Assembly (NCBI RefSeq): GCF_018916875.1
Contig: NZ_JAHLNO010000001.1
Coordinates: forward strand, 119,487-183,486
Reading direction: 5' to 3'
Origin: Virgibacillus proomii
GTDB lineage: Bacteria; Bacillota; Bacilli; Bacillales; Amphibacillaceae
DNA length: 64,000 nt
Program-made: the position numbers and the translations under genes
Notes under the pieces: generated by a model
The model's input: only the letters and a program-made list of their open reading frames with translations
The model's database searches: none
What the model was told of the DNA's origin: nothing
In this document: positions 25,366 through 34,321 of the stretch, in pieces
Numbering within the stretch: position 1 is the stretch's first letter
Layout: every line of letters starts with the position of its first letter

Positions 25366-26091
25366 ATGGCACAATCATCGAAAGAAGAACGTGTACATCA
25401 TGTGTTTGAACGAATTTATTCCAAGTACGATTCCATGAATTCAATTATATCGTTTAAACGTCATAAAGCGTGGCGAAAAGATGTCATGAAACGAATGGAT
25501 GTACAGCCTGGTACAATAGCTTTAGATGTTTGCTGCGGTACAGGAGATTGGGCACTAGTAATGGCAGAGGAAACAGGGCCAACAGGCGAGGTATTTGGTC
25601 TCGATTTTAGTGGAAATATGCTATCTGTTGCAGAAGAGAAAAAGCAACAGGCGAATCTGGACAATGTACGTTTTATCGAAGGAAATGCGATGAAATTACC
25701 ATTTGCGGATAATCGTTTTGATTATGTAACAATTGGGTTCGGATTACGCAACGTTCAAGATTATATGGCTGTCCTGAAAGAAATGTATCGTGTAGTTAAA
25801 CCGGGCGGGAAAGTGGTTTGTTTAGAAACCTCTCAGCCTACAATACCAGTTTACCGGCAATTATACTATCTTTATTTTCAATATATTATGCCTTTACTAG
25901 GAAAGTTGGTTGCTAAAAGTCAGAAAGAATATGCGTGGTTAAATGAATCAGCAAGAGATTTTCCTGATAAAAAGGCATTAAAGCAAATGTTTATCCGTGC
26001 AGGTTTTTCAAATGTTCAAGTGAAAAGTTATACTGGTGGTGTAGCAGCAATGCATATGGGATTTAAGGGAGAACGCATAATTAATAAGTAA
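25366..26091 (+). CDS. menG: Demethylmenaquinone methyltransferase (MenG/UbiE)
   Basis: MenG performs the last step of menaquinone synthesis, methylating demethylmenaquinone with S-adenosylmethionine. The 241-residue protein has the SAM-binding motif [10 protein letters not shown] (53-62), [13 protein letters not shown], and the C-terminal [13 protein letters not shown] block of the UbiE family. It sits between the two subunits that make its polyprenyl substrate chain. The stop of hepS and this ATG are three bases apart. Confidence 0.95.
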   Translation: MAQSSKEERVHHVFERIYSKYDSMNSIISFKRHKAWRKDVMKRMDVQPGTIALDVCCGTGDWALVMAEETGPTGEVFGLDFSGNMLSVAEEKKQQANLDNVRFIEGNAMKLPFADNRFDYVTIGFGLRNVQDYMAVLKEMYRVVKPGGKVVCLETSQPTIPVYRQLYYLYFQYIMPLLGKLVAKSQKEYAWLNESARDFPDKKALKQMFIRAGFSNVQVKSYTGGVAAMHMGFKGERIINK

Positions 26092-26108
26092 AATTAAAGG
26101 TGACATTC

Positions 26109-27080
26109 ATGAAATTAGCTAAAGCTTACGGATATTTAAAAAAAGATTTAGAACAAATAGAACAAACCATTAACAAAGTGATACAAGCAAAGCATCCTGT
26201 ATTACGACAGGCTTCAACAGAACTACTGCAAGCAGGGGGCAAGCGGATTCGCCCTGTTTTTGTTTTGTTGTCCGGGCAAATGGGCGCGTATAATTTAGAA
26301 AAATTAAAGCTAGTTGCAGTGTCATTAGAACTTATACATACAGCCACTTTGGTGCATGATGATGTTATAGATGATGCCGAAATTCGCAGAGGCATGCCTA
26401 CAGTTAGACAAATATATGGGAATCGAGTAGCCATGTATACAGGGGATTATATTTTAGCCCGTGCTTTAGAAGAGATTACGTTACTGCGAGATCCGAAAAT
26501 TCATCGCTTGCTATCCCAAACAATTGTTGAAGTTTGTAAAGGTGAAATAGAACAAATTAAAGATAAATTTGATTGGAATCAAAGCTTGCGAAATTATTTA
26601 CGTAGAATCAAACGAAAAACGGCATTATTAATCGCTACAAGCTGTAAATTAGGTGCAATTGCTTCAGGTGTAAATGATAGAGATGCCCAACGGTTGTATC
26701 GCTATGGTTACAATATTGGAATGTCTTACCAGATTATCGATGATATTCTTGATTTTATTGGATCAGAAAAAGAACTGGGAAAACCTGCAGGTAATGATTT
26801 GTTACAAGGAAATTTAACATTGCCTGTTTTTATGGCGATGAAGGATTCTTCCTTACGAGAGAACATAAAGAACAGTTTGCAGGCTGATTACTCCATAAGA
26901 GAAGCACGTATAAAAAATGTCGTGGAAGCGATAAAACAGACGAATGCGATTGAAGCTTCTTATGATTTAAGTAACCGGTATTTGGCTAAAGCCTTACAGC
27001 AATTAGATGGCTTACCAGATAGCCGCCCTAAACGCACGCTCATACAAATTGGTAAATACATCGGAAAACGCCGTACGTGA
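26109..27080 (+). CDS. hepT: Heptaprenyl diphosphate synthase, component II
   Basis: HepT is the catalytic trans-prenyltransferase subunit that extends farnesyl diphosphate to C35. The 323-residue protein has both aspartate-rich motifs, DDVID (84-88) and DDILD (211-215), plus GGKRIRP (43-49), the isopentenyl diphosphate binding block. An in-frame GTG at 26100 is part of the AAAGGTG RBS, so ATG 26109 is chosen. It closes the hepS-menG-hepT operon. Confidence 0.95.
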   Translation: MKLAKAYGYLKKDLEQIEQTINKVIQAKHPVLRQASTELLQAGGKRIRPVFVLLSGQMGAYNLEKLKLVAVSLELIHTATLVHDDVIDDAEIRRGMPTVRQIYGNRVAMYTGDYILARALEEITLLRDPKIHRLLSQTIVEVCKGEIEQIKDKFDWNQSLRNYLRRIKRKTALLIATSCKLGAIASGVNDRDAQRLYRYGYNIGMSYQIIDDILDFIGSEKELGKPAGNDLLQGNLTLPVFMAMKDSSLRENIKNSLQADYSIREARIKNVVEAIKQTNAIEASYDLSNRYLAKALQQLDGLPDSRPKRTLIQIGKYIGKRRT

Positions 27081-27163
27081 TTATCTCGTGCGTTGTCTTT
27101 TTTACATAGATTTGATAGAATTTTATCGGTTAGAAAAATACATAGAATGAGGGGATTTGGAGC

Positions 27164-27610
27164 ATGGAAAAAACATTTTTAATGGTAAAACCAGATGGAG
27201 TACAACGTAATCTAATTGGATCTATTATTAACCGCTTTGAAGCAAAAGGTTTTAAATTAGTAGGGGCAAAGCTAATGACAATTTCAACAGCTTTAGCAGA
27301 AGAGCATTATTCAGAACACAAAGAGCGCCCATTCTTTAATGAACTTGTAGATTTTATTACTTCCGGACCAGTGTTTGCGATGGCATGGGAAGGAGAAAAT
27401 GTAATCACAATCGCACGTGAAATGATGGGAAAAACAAATCCTGAAGATGCATCACCAGGCACCATTCGCGGTGATTATGGATTGACCGTTGGAAAAAACG
27501 TTATTCATGGATCAGACTCTCCAGAAAGTGCCCAACGTGAGCTTAAGCTATTTTTTAAAGAAGAAGAGCTTGTTTCTTACCATAAGCAGGATTCTGCTTG
27601 GATTTACTAA
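27164..27610 (+). CDS. ndk: Nucleoside diphosphate kinase
   Basis: Ndk transfers the gamma phosphate between nucleoside triphosphates and diphosphates through a phosphohistidine. The 148-residue protein has the active-site block [12 protein letters not shown] with His115, and [13 protein letters not shown] near the start. Length is normal. The RBS is GAGGGGATT. It is followed by more than 500 bp of repeat DNA before cheR, whereas the two genes are close in B. subtilis. Confidence 0.96.
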   Translation: MEKTFLMVKPDGVQRNLIGSIINRFEAKGFKLVGAKLMTISTALAEEHYSEHKERPFFNELVDFITSGPVFAMAWEGENVITIAREMMGKTNPEDASPGTIRGDYGLTVGKNVIHGSDSPESAQRELKLFFKEEELVSYHKQDSAWIY

Positions 27611-27720
27611 AAGTAAATATAAAATAGTTTGGCCGTGAGGTTATCCTGGACGGCATCCTCTTACACGATAGGAATTTATATTCTTTACTGCATGGAGGAT
27701 ATCTTTTTTAAAAATAGCAT

Positions 27721-27930
27721 CGTCGTCTAGCTTAAGCGCTCAAGCGCCTAGCAAACTTCGATCTCCTTCCTACGATAAGTCAACAATCGGCTCGAATCTA
27801 AAGGAAGGCCGACTAAAAGAGGGCTTGCCGCCCACCGTCGGCATACCCCTGTTGCAAGGGCATGTTTTCTTTATCTCGTTAGAAGGTCTCCAGTTTGTAC
27901 GTCGTTAACCGAGCGCTTCTAGCTTTTACT
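27721..27930 (+). repeat. Family B repeat, complete copy with an empty A site
   Basis: Head (CGTCGTCTAGCTTAAGCGC, GATAAGTCAACAATCGGC), insert (GGCCGACTAAAAGAGGGC to ACATACCCC-like GGCATACCCC), and tail (CCAGTTTGTACGTCGTTAAC, GAGCGCTTCTAGCTTTT) are continuous. At 27866-27885 TTCTTTATCTCGTTAGAAGG is intact. This is exactly where family A elements sit in the copies at 22752 and 54783. Confidence 0.8.
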
Positions 27931-28172
27931 CTGTCTGTTAATACTCGCTAGAATCTTTTGCAAATACATAAAAGTGTGTTTAAAACACTATTATATAAGT
28001 CTGTTTTCTACGTTTTGAAGCGGAATAATTAGCGTAGAGCTAGGTTTTAGTTGTAAAAATGGTAATGTTAAAAGGGAATGGTAATCATATACCAAAGACT
28101 TAATGCCTAGTCAAGTTTAAGTTTGATTTAAATAAAGGCAATGAAAATAGCCGATCGAAAGAAGGGGGAACA

Positions 28173-28943
28173 TTGGACCGAGATTATTTTAACTTTGTGA
28201 CCAAAATTAAGAATAAGCTGGGGATCGATTTGCAGCTGTATAAGGAAACGCAAATGAAGCGGAGATTGACTTCATTACGAAATAAACGTGGCTTTACAGA
28301 TTTTGCCACTTATTATCGTGCTTTGGATCAAGATAAAGTCCTGCTAAAAGAATTTGTTGATCGTTTAACTATTAATGTATCTGAATTTTATCGGAATCCG
28401 AAACGGTGGGAAGTCTTACAACACTCTGTATTACCAGCCTTAGTTAACAGACGACCTTTCCATATCTGGAGTGCTGCTTGTTCCACGGGGGAAGAACCTT
28501 ATAGTATTGCTATTATGCTTTCAGAATATTTCTCCAACGCAATGTATCAAATCTTAGCCACAGATATTGATGAAACAGCCTTGAATAAGGCAAAGCAAGC
28601 TATCTATTCAGAACAAGCGTTAAAAGATATGCCAAAAAATTTAATTAATAAATACTTTACTCAACAGCATCATTTATATCATGTAAGGGAGGAAATAAAA
28701 CAACAAGTAAATTTTCAAAAGCATAATCTGCTTGCTGATGCTTATTCTAAAAATTTAGATCTAATTATCTGCAGAAATGTACTTATTTATTTCACAGATG
28801 AAGCAAAAGAAAAAATTTATCACCATTTCTCTCAAGCTTTAAATACAAATGGTGTATTGTTCGTAGGTAGTACCGAACAAATTTTTAATCCGGAAAAATA
28901 TGGCTTGCAATTATTAGATACCTTTTTTTATCAAAAAGTTTGA
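28173..28943 (+). CDS. cheR: Chemotaxis protein methyltransferase CheR
   Basis: CheR methylates glutamates of chemoreceptors using S-adenosylmethionine, setting adaptation. The 256-residue protein has an all-alpha N-terminal domain (about 1-75) and a SAM-binding domain with WSAACSTGEEPYSIAI (about 94-109), ILATDIDETALNKA and LIICRNVLIYF. It starts with TTG 28173 after GAAGGGGGAA. Its presence, with YpfA/MotI, suggests a motile organism. The location between ndk and aroC is as in B. subtilis. Confidence 0.95.
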   Translation: MDRDYFNFVTKIKNKLGIDLQLYKETQMKRRLTSLRNKRGFTDFATYYRALDQDKVLLKEFVDRLTINVSEFYRNPKRWEVLQHSVLPALVNRRPFHIWSAACSTGEEPYSIAIMLSEYFSNAMYQILATDIDETALNKAKQAIYSEQALKDMPKNLINKYFTQQHHLYHVREEIKQQVNFQKHNLLADAYSKNLDLIICRNVLIYFTDEAKEKIYHHFSQALNTNGVLFVGSTEQIFNPEKYGLQLLDTFFYQKV

Positions 28944-28954
28944 GTGTAGTTTGC

Positions 28955-28988
28955 ACCCCAATTGTCAAATGCTGTTTGGCTGTTGGGG
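28955..28988 (+). terminator. Possible terminator after cheR
   Basis: CCCCAA pairs with TTGGGG at the base of an imperfect stem with CAAA / TTTG inside. The T-run is weak (TTAATTAATATG). Confidence 0.45.
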
Positions 28989-28989
28989 T

Positions 28990-29315
28990 TAATTAATATG
29001 TTTTAGTTGGAAAGGATATTCAAAAAACGCGGTAAAAATGACAAGAGTGGATTAACTATGGTCTTTAGAAGTTAATAACACAGTGGGAAGTTGTAAACTA
29101 GTACAACTGGGACATCTCCTGCCTCCTGGCGTATATATTTTTCCTCGTACTATCATTCACATCGTGACCCCTAGAGTACACCTTCGCTTATCTTCCATGA
29201 ATATTTAGATAGGGGAACAAGCATCTATTTATAACCATTCGTTTTGTTAAAACCAGGGATTGATAGCGCTTCACTTTAAACTTTTAACGAATTAATTCTT
29301 TTTTTTGTATTTTTA
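28990..29315. other. Intergenic stretch between cheR and the aroC promoter
   Basis: About 325 bp contain no ORF or repeat copy that I can identify. The C-rich patch at 29110-29180 differs in composition from the flanks but gives no readable frame. Confidence 0.4.
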
Positions 29316-29346
29316 TTGCCAAAAACACGACAATCTATGGTATAGT
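29316..29346 (+). promoter_or_regulatory. Promoter for the aro operon (extended -10)
   Basis: TATGG directly before TATAGT (29341-29346) makes an extended -10. TTGCCA (29316-29321) is a -35 candidate but 19 bases away. It lies 33 bases before the GTG start of aroC. No terminator-antiterminator leader or T-box is present. Confidence 0.6.
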
Positions 29347-29378
29347 AATTAGAAAAATTCATAAAAGGAGAATGAGAT

Positions 29379-30548
29379 GTGCGTTACTTGACAGCGGGAG
29401 AATCGCATGGAAAGCAATTAACAACCATTATTGAGGGCGTACCAGCTCGTATGCCGCTTTTAAAAGAGGATATCAATAGCTCCCTATTACGTAGGCAAAA
29501 AGGACATGGACGTGGGAGAAGAATGCAGATTGAAAAGGATCTAGTTGAGATTGTAGGTGGGGTTAGACATGGTGTTACTTTAGGCTCTCCCATCTCTTTA
29601 GTCATACATAACGATGATTTTAAGCATTGGGAAGATATTATGGGAGAAGATCCAATTTCTGAGAATACCAAAATAAGAAGAGTGGTAACGAGACCAAGAC
29701 CTGGACACGCTGATTTGAACGGTGCTCTAAAATACGGTCATCGCGATATACGAAATATTTTGGAGCGTTCCTCTGCTCGTGAAACAGCAGCACGTGTAGC
29801 AGCTGGTGCTGTTGCTAAAACAATGCTTAAGAATTTAGGGATTGAAATATCTGGCTATGTGAAAGAAATAGCAGGTATCGTTGCCAAAGATCAAGTGCAT
29901 TTAACTATGACGGATCGCCAGCAACTTTCAGAGGTTTCACCGGTTCGTGTGTTGGATAAAGATGTGGAACAAGCAATGATTGATGCGATTGATCAAGCAA
30001 AACAAGAAGGCGATTCTATCGGGGGCGTTTGTGAGGTCTACGTAGAAGGAATGCCAGCAGGAATCGGTTCTTATGTTCACTATGACCGCAAGCTTGATAG
30101 CAAAATAGCAGGTAGTATTGTTAGTATTAATGCTTTTAAAGGGGTAGAATTTGGTATTGGTTTTGAAGCAGCGAAGCTTAATGGTAGTGAGGTTCATGAT
30201 GAGATTGCTTGGAGTAAAGAAAGAGGTTATTATCGTACCACTAACCGTCTTGGCGGCTTTGAAGGTGGTATGACAACCGGAATGCCAATTGTTGTAAGAG
30301 GGGTTATGAAGCCGATCCCAACATTGATGAAACGCCCGCTAGAAAGTGTTGATATAGAAACAAAACAGCCATTTAAAGCAACAGTAGAACGATCGGATGC
30401 TTGTGCAGTTCCTGCTGCTGCTGTAGTGATGGAACATGTAGTAGCTTTTGAATTAGCCAAAGCAATTACGGACCAATTTACGAGTGATCAATTTCCAAAA
30501 TTGCAAGAAGCGATGGATCAATATCGGGAAGAAATCAGGTGTTTTTAA
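29379..30548 (+). CDS. aroC: Chorismate synthase
   Basis: AroC (named AroF in B. subtilis) forms chorismate from 5-enolpyruvylshikimate 3-phosphate, the last common step of aromatic synthesis, using reduced FMN. The 389-residue protein has the family signatures GESHGKQLT near the start, [38 protein letters not shown], and [20 protein letters not shown] 29379 is placed after AAAGGAGAATGA. It is the first gene of the six-gene aro cluster, and aroB follows with a one-base gap. Confidence 0.96.
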   Translation: MRYLTAGESHGKQLTTIIEGVPARMPLLKEDINSSLLRRQKGHGRGRRMQIEKDLVEIVGGVRHGVTLGSPISLVIHNDDFKHWEDIMGEDPISENTKIRRVVTRPRPGHADLNGALKYGHRDIRNILERSSARETAARVAAGAVAKTMLKNLGIEISGYVKEIAGIVAKDQVHLTMTDRQQLSEVSPVRVLDKDVEQAMIDAIDQAKQEGDSIGGVCEVYVEGMPAGIGSYVHYDRKLDSKIAGSIVSINAFKGVEFGIGFEAAKLNGSEVHDEIAWSKERGYYRTTNRLGGFEGGMTTGMPIVVRGVMKPIPTLMKRPLESVDIETKQPFKATVERSDACAVPAAAVVMEHVVAFELAKAITDQFTSDQFPKLQEAMDQYREEIRCF

Positions 30549-30549
30549 G

Positions 30550-31629
30550 GTGAAAACGACAGAACTTATCGTACAAGCAAGTACGCATTCATATACGATT
30601 ACAATTGGGGAAGGCATTCGCAACCAGATTGCGAATTATCTGCCTAAGGAGTACTCGGCTATTTGGATTGTCACCGATGAACGGGTGAGAGATTTATATT
30701 TATCCGATTGTCTATCAAGCCTTTCAGATCATCAAGTTCATCATACAGTCGTTCCAAGGGGAGAACGAACAAAGAGTATCGAATATTTTTACCAGTTGCA
30801 AACAGAAGCCATCAAATTTGGTCTGGATCGTGATGCTTTACTTATTGCTTTAGGTGGGGGAGTTATTGGTGATTTGGCTGGTTTTGTAGCTGCAACATAC
30901 ATGCGAGGAATAGATTATATTCAAATACCAACAACGATCTTAGCTCATGACAGCAGCGTAGGCGGGAAAGTAGCCATTAATCATTCGATGGGCAAGAATT
31001 TGATCGGCAGCTTTTATCAGCCACAAGCAGTCATTTATGATGTAGAAACATTGCAGTCCCTAAGTGAGCAAGAAGTGCGGTCTGGCTATGCAGAATTAAT
31101 AAAAGAAGCAATGATCTCGGATGAGTTGACCTTTCATTCCTTTTTAAAAGCTGACTTAGCCGTTTTATCGTTACAAAGCTTACAAACTCATCTCCGTACA
31201 GGAATTCAAATTAAGGCTGAAGTTGTGGAAAAAGATGAAAAAGAAGCCGGTATTCGGAAATACTTAAATTTAGGACATACGTTGGGGCATGCACTAGAAG
31301 CAGAGTTAGGCTATGGATCTTTAACTCATGGGGAAGCAGTGGCAATTGGTCTATTGTTTGCTGTTCATGTGAGTGAGCAGTTCTTTGATAATGAACTCCC
31401 GTTTAGACAACTAAAACAGTGGATGGAGCAAAATCAATATCCTCTCCATATAAAAGCCATCGAGCATCGAGCTCTACTTGCAAAAATGAAAAAAGATAAG
31501 AAAAATAAACAAAAGCAGATTCAAATGGTTTTACTTGAGAAGATTGGTAAACCAGTCATAAGAACAATTGGTGATCAAGCAATGTTAGATTACTTACATT
31601 CTTTTGAAAGAAAGCTGGTGAAGAAGTGA
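30550..31629 (+). CDS. aroB: 3-dehydroquinate synthase
   Basis: AroB cyclises DAHP to 3-dehydroquinate with NAD and a divalent metal. The 359-residue protein has GGGVIGDLAGFVAATYMRGI, the KVAINHSMGKNLIGSFYQP block, and the metal-binding HTLGHALE and HGEAVAIG. An in-frame extension up to 30484 lies inside aroC; GTG 30550, one base after the aroC stop, gives normal length. Its last bases overlap the aroH start (GTGA), which implies translational coupling. Confidence 0.95.
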   Translation: MKTTELIVQASTHSYTITIGEGIRNQIANYLPKEYSAIWIVTDERVRDLYLSDCLSSLSDHQVHHTVVPRGERTKSIEYFYQLQTEAIKFGLDRDALLIALGGGVIGDLAGFVAATYMRGIDYIQIPTTILAHDSSVGGKVAINHSMGKNLIGSFYQPQAVIYDVETLQSLSEQEVRSGYAELIKEAMISDELTFHSFLKADLAVLSLQSLQTHLRTGIQIKAEVVEKDEKEAGIRKYLNLGHTLGHALEAELGYGSLTHGEAVAIGLLFAVHVSEQFFDNELPFRQLKQWMEQNQYPLHIKAIEHRALLAKMKKDKKNKQKQIQMVLLEKIGKPVIRTIGDQAMLDYLHSFERKLVKK

Positions 31630-32009
31630 CGAGGGGAATTCGTGGAGCTACAACTGTATCTGAGAATAAAGAAGAAATTATTATTGAGAATACGAGAATT
31701 TTGGTTGAGGAAATGGTAGAAAAAAATAATATAGTTCCTGACGATGTATCGCATGTCTTTATCTCTGTAACGAAAGACATTACGGCTGCATTTCCAGCCA
31801 AAGCCTTACGACAATTACCAGGAACAGGGTGGAAGTATGTGCCTGTTATGTGTATGACGGAAATAGATGTACCTAACAGTTTAATGGCGTGTATCCGTGT
31901 TATGATGGTAGTAAACACAGAGAAAGATCAAGCTAGTATTCAGCACATATTTCAAAATGAAGCGATACATTTACGGCCAGACCTAACAAAAAAGGGGTTT
32001 AGACAATGA
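31626..32009 (+). CDS. aroH: Chorismate mutase (AroH type)
   Basis: This monofunctional, trimeric chorismate mutase converts chorismate to prephenate, the branch to phenylalanine and tyrosine. The 127-residue protein matches B. subtilis AroH: RGIRGATTV at the start (with the active-site Arg), VFISVTKDITAAFPAKALRQ and PVMCMTEIDVPNSL. Starting with GTG 31626, it overlaps aroB by 4 bases and its stop overlaps hisC by 4 bases (ATGA). In B. subtilis the trp operon lies between aroH and hisC; here they are directly fused. Confidence 0.96.
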   Translation: MTRGIRGATTVSENKEEIIIENTRILVEEMVEKNNIVPDDVSHVFISVTKDITAAFPAKALRQLPGTGWKYVPVMCMTEIDVPNSLMACIRVMMVVNTEKDQASIQHIFQNEAIHLRPDLTKKGFRQ

Positions 32010-33085
32010 AGATAAAAGATAGATTAAATCAATTAGCACCATATCAGCAAGGAAAACAGATTCAAGACATAAAAAAACATTATAAATTAGATCGAATTGT
32101 TAAATTATCCTCTAATGAGAATCCTTATGGTTTTTCACCAAAAATCAAGGAATTTTTAATAGATTATGTACCTGCTTTTGATATATATCCAGATGGATAT
32201 ACGAGAGAGTTACGAAACGAGCTTGCCAAAAACCTGAATGTACACGAAGCAGAAATTATCTTTGGCAGTGGATCAGAGGAAATCATTCAAATGATTTGTC
32301 GCACATTTCTTTTTCCAGATGTAAATACTGTAATGGCAGCTCCTACATTTCCGCAATATAAGCATAATGCCATTATTGAGGGGGCAGAGGTGAGGGAAAT
32401 AGCTACCATTGACGGCTATCATGATATAGACGGTATGCTGGCAGCGATTGATGAAAATACCAATGTAGTATGGCTTTGCTCACCGAATAACCCGACTGGA
32501 AATTCAATATCAAAAGAGAACTTTATTCAATTTATGAATGCATGTCCTGAAGAAGTTCTAGTTGTCTTGGATGAAGCATACTACGAATATGTCGATCCGG
32601 AAAAAGATATACAAGCCATTGAACAAGTAAAACAATATAATAATTTAATCGTATTACGAACCTTTTCTAAAGCATATGGGCTTGCAGGTCTCCGTATTGG
32701 ATATGGAATAGCAAATGCAGCTATTATCACGCAGCTGAATTTAGTTCGTGGCCCATTCAATACAACATCTATTGCCCAGCAAATAGCCCGAATTGCGTTA
32801 AATGACAAGGCTTTTATCAAAGACACAAAAGTAAAAAACTTAGAAGTAAAGTTAGCATTTCAACAGTTTTTAGATGATATAGGATGGCATTATTTTCCGT
32901 CTGAAACTAATTTTATGCTCATAGCCACACCTGAAAGCGGAACAGATATGTTTGATTATTTAATTCAACATGGCTTTATCGTACGTCCGGGAGAACTATT
33001 AGGTATTCCTAATACGATTCGATTAACACTAGGATTAAAAGAAGATATGGAACGACTGCAAGAATTAATTTTAAATTATCATTAG
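32006..33085 (+). CDS. hisC: Histidinol-phosphate / aromatic aminotransferase
   Basis: HisC is a PLP-dependent class II aminotransferase. In Bacillus it serves histidine synthesis and also the last transamination to phenylalanine and tyrosine, which explains its place in the aro cluster. The 359-residue protein has the PLP lysine in TFSKAYGLAGLRIGYG, WLCSPNNPTGN, and LSSNENPYG near the N-terminus. It starts at ATG 32006, overlapping the aroH stop. A family D repeat follows directly after its stop. Confidence 0.95.
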   Translation: MKIKDRLNQLAPYQQGKQIQDIKKHYKLDRIVKLSSNENPYGFSPKIKEFLIDYVPAFDIYPDGYTRELRNELAKNLNVHEAEIIFGSGSEEIIQMICRTFLFPDVNTVMAAPTFPQYKHNAIIEGAEVREIATIDGYHDIDGMLAAIDENTNVVWLCSPNNPTGNSISKENFIQFMNACPEEVLVVLDEAYYEYVDPEKDIQAIEQVKQYNNLIVLRTFSKAYGLAGLRIGYGIANAAIITQLNLVRGPFNTTSIAQQIARIALNDKAFIKDTKVKNLEVKLAFQQFLDDIGWHYFPSETNFMLIATPESGTDMFDYLIQHGFIVRPGELLGIPNTIRLTLGLKEDMERLQELILNYH

Positions 33086-33175
33086 AAAAACTTGGCTTGT
33101 CGACAAGTCTTTAGCGAAAGCTGTAGTTTTTCTTATACTATAAACCTAAAATTTTATACTTTCCTATAGTATAAA
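33085..33175 (+). repeat. Family D repeat, copy 2, inside the aro cluster
   Basis: This 91-bp palindromic element pairs AGAAAAACT with AGTTTTTCT, then TTATACTATA with TATAGTATAA (perfect 10-bp arms). It fills nearly all of the 114-base gap between hisC and tyrA. It could terminate or attenuate the aro transcript or act as a processing site. Confidence 0.8.
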
Positions 33176-33199
33176 CAAAAGGGCTAAGGGGATGGCAAC

Positions 33200-34300
33200 G
33201 TGAAGCGAACCATAACAATTGCTGGCTTAGGACTGATTGGTGCATCTATCGCTAGAGCACTTCAACCGATAGATGCGAATCATATTATTGGCTATGATAT
33301 TAATAAGGATACGCTTCGATATGCAAAGGAGCATCGGATTATTCAAGAGGCTATTACGGATTATACAACAGCAGCACAACGGGCAGATTACTTAATTATA
33401 GCTGCGCCTATTTCTGAATCGATTCGGCTATTAGCAATGTTAGACGAAATACCATTGACGAAGAAACTTATCGTAAGTGATGTTTCATCCGTAAAGCAAT
33501 CCATAATGGTAGCAGCTAATCAACTAAAAAATAACCAGGTAGCATTTATTGGTGGTCATCCGATGGCAGGTTCACATAAAAAAGGAATAGAAGCAGCGAA
33601 AGGCCATTTGTTCGAAAATGCCATTTATGTCCTTACACCAACAGAGAGCAGCTCATCATCCGATGTAGAAGCATTAAAATCACTTTTGCTTCCTACAAAG
33701 AGTAAATTTGTTGTTTTAGAAGCAGAAGAGCATGATGAAATGACAGGAGTTATTTCCCATTTCCCACATCTTATTGCTTCATCATTAGTTCATCAAGCAA
33801 AGCATTGGCAACAAACACATGCATATCTTCCAAACCTCGCTGCTGGCGGGTTTCGTGATATTACTAGAATAGCTTCAAGTAATCCAACTCTATGGCAAGA
33901 CATTTTTTATCATAATCGTAAAAAAATGGTTCAATTATTAGGAGAATGGATTAGCGAAATGGAAACATTAAAAACGCTGGTAGAGAAAAATAGGAAGAAA
34001 GAAATGATAAACTATTTAGAAGAGGCCAAAGCGTATCGCGACGGTTTAGGTACGTCGGATAAAGGGGTGATTCCTTCCTATTACGATTTGTCTGTAGACA
34101 TTCGTGACCAAACAGGTGCTTTAGCACATGTAACGCAATTATTAGCACAGCATGAAGTAAGTATTAATAATATTCAAATATTAGAAATTCGTGAAGGTAT
34201 CATGGGTGCACTGCGCTTAAGCTTTGCTTCGGAAAAATTACAAAAAACGAGTGAATTGGTTTTAAAGCAAGCAGGATACGAAACAATGATTGAAAACTAA
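33200..34300 (+). CDS. tyrA: Prephenate dehydrogenase
   Basis: TyrA oxidatively decarboxylates prephenate to 4-hydroxyphenylpyruvate for tyrosine. The 366-residue protein has the NAD-binding GLGLIG (9-14) and GGHPMAGSHKKGIEAA. A C-terminal ACT domain (about 294-366, LSVDIRDQTGALAHVTQLLA) would mediate feedback by an amino acid. It starts with GTG 33200 after AAGGGGATGG. aroA follows after 21 bases. Confidence 0.95.
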   Translation: MKRTITIAGLGLIGASIARALQPIDANHIIGYDINKDTLRYAKEHRIIQEAITDYTTAAQRADYLIIAAPISESIRLLAMLDEIPLTKKLIVSDVSSVKQSIMVAANQLKNNQVAFIGGHPMAGSHKKGIEAAKGHLFENAIYVLTPTESSSSSDVEALKSLLLPTKSKFVVLEAEEHDEMTGVISHFPHLIASSLVHQAKHWQQTHAYLPNLAAGGFRDITRIASSNPTLWQDIFYHNRKKMVQLLGEWISEMETLKTLVEKNRKKEMINYLEEAKAYRDGLGTSDKGVIPSYYDLSVDIRDQTGALAHVTQLLAQHEVSINNIQILEIREGIMGALRLSFASEKLQKTSELVLKQAGYETMIEN

Positions 34301-34321
34301 TCTATGCAAAAGGAGGAGTAA

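Noticed and set aside
27640..27670. Hairpin GCCGT/ACGGC after ndk as a terminator
   Set aside because: The stem is short with a long loop and no T-run follows.
29341..29380. TAG and GAG triplets around the aroC start resembling a TRAP-binding site
   Set aside because: Only about four triplets with irregular spacing are present; functional TRAP sites have about nine to eleven with 2-3 base spacers.
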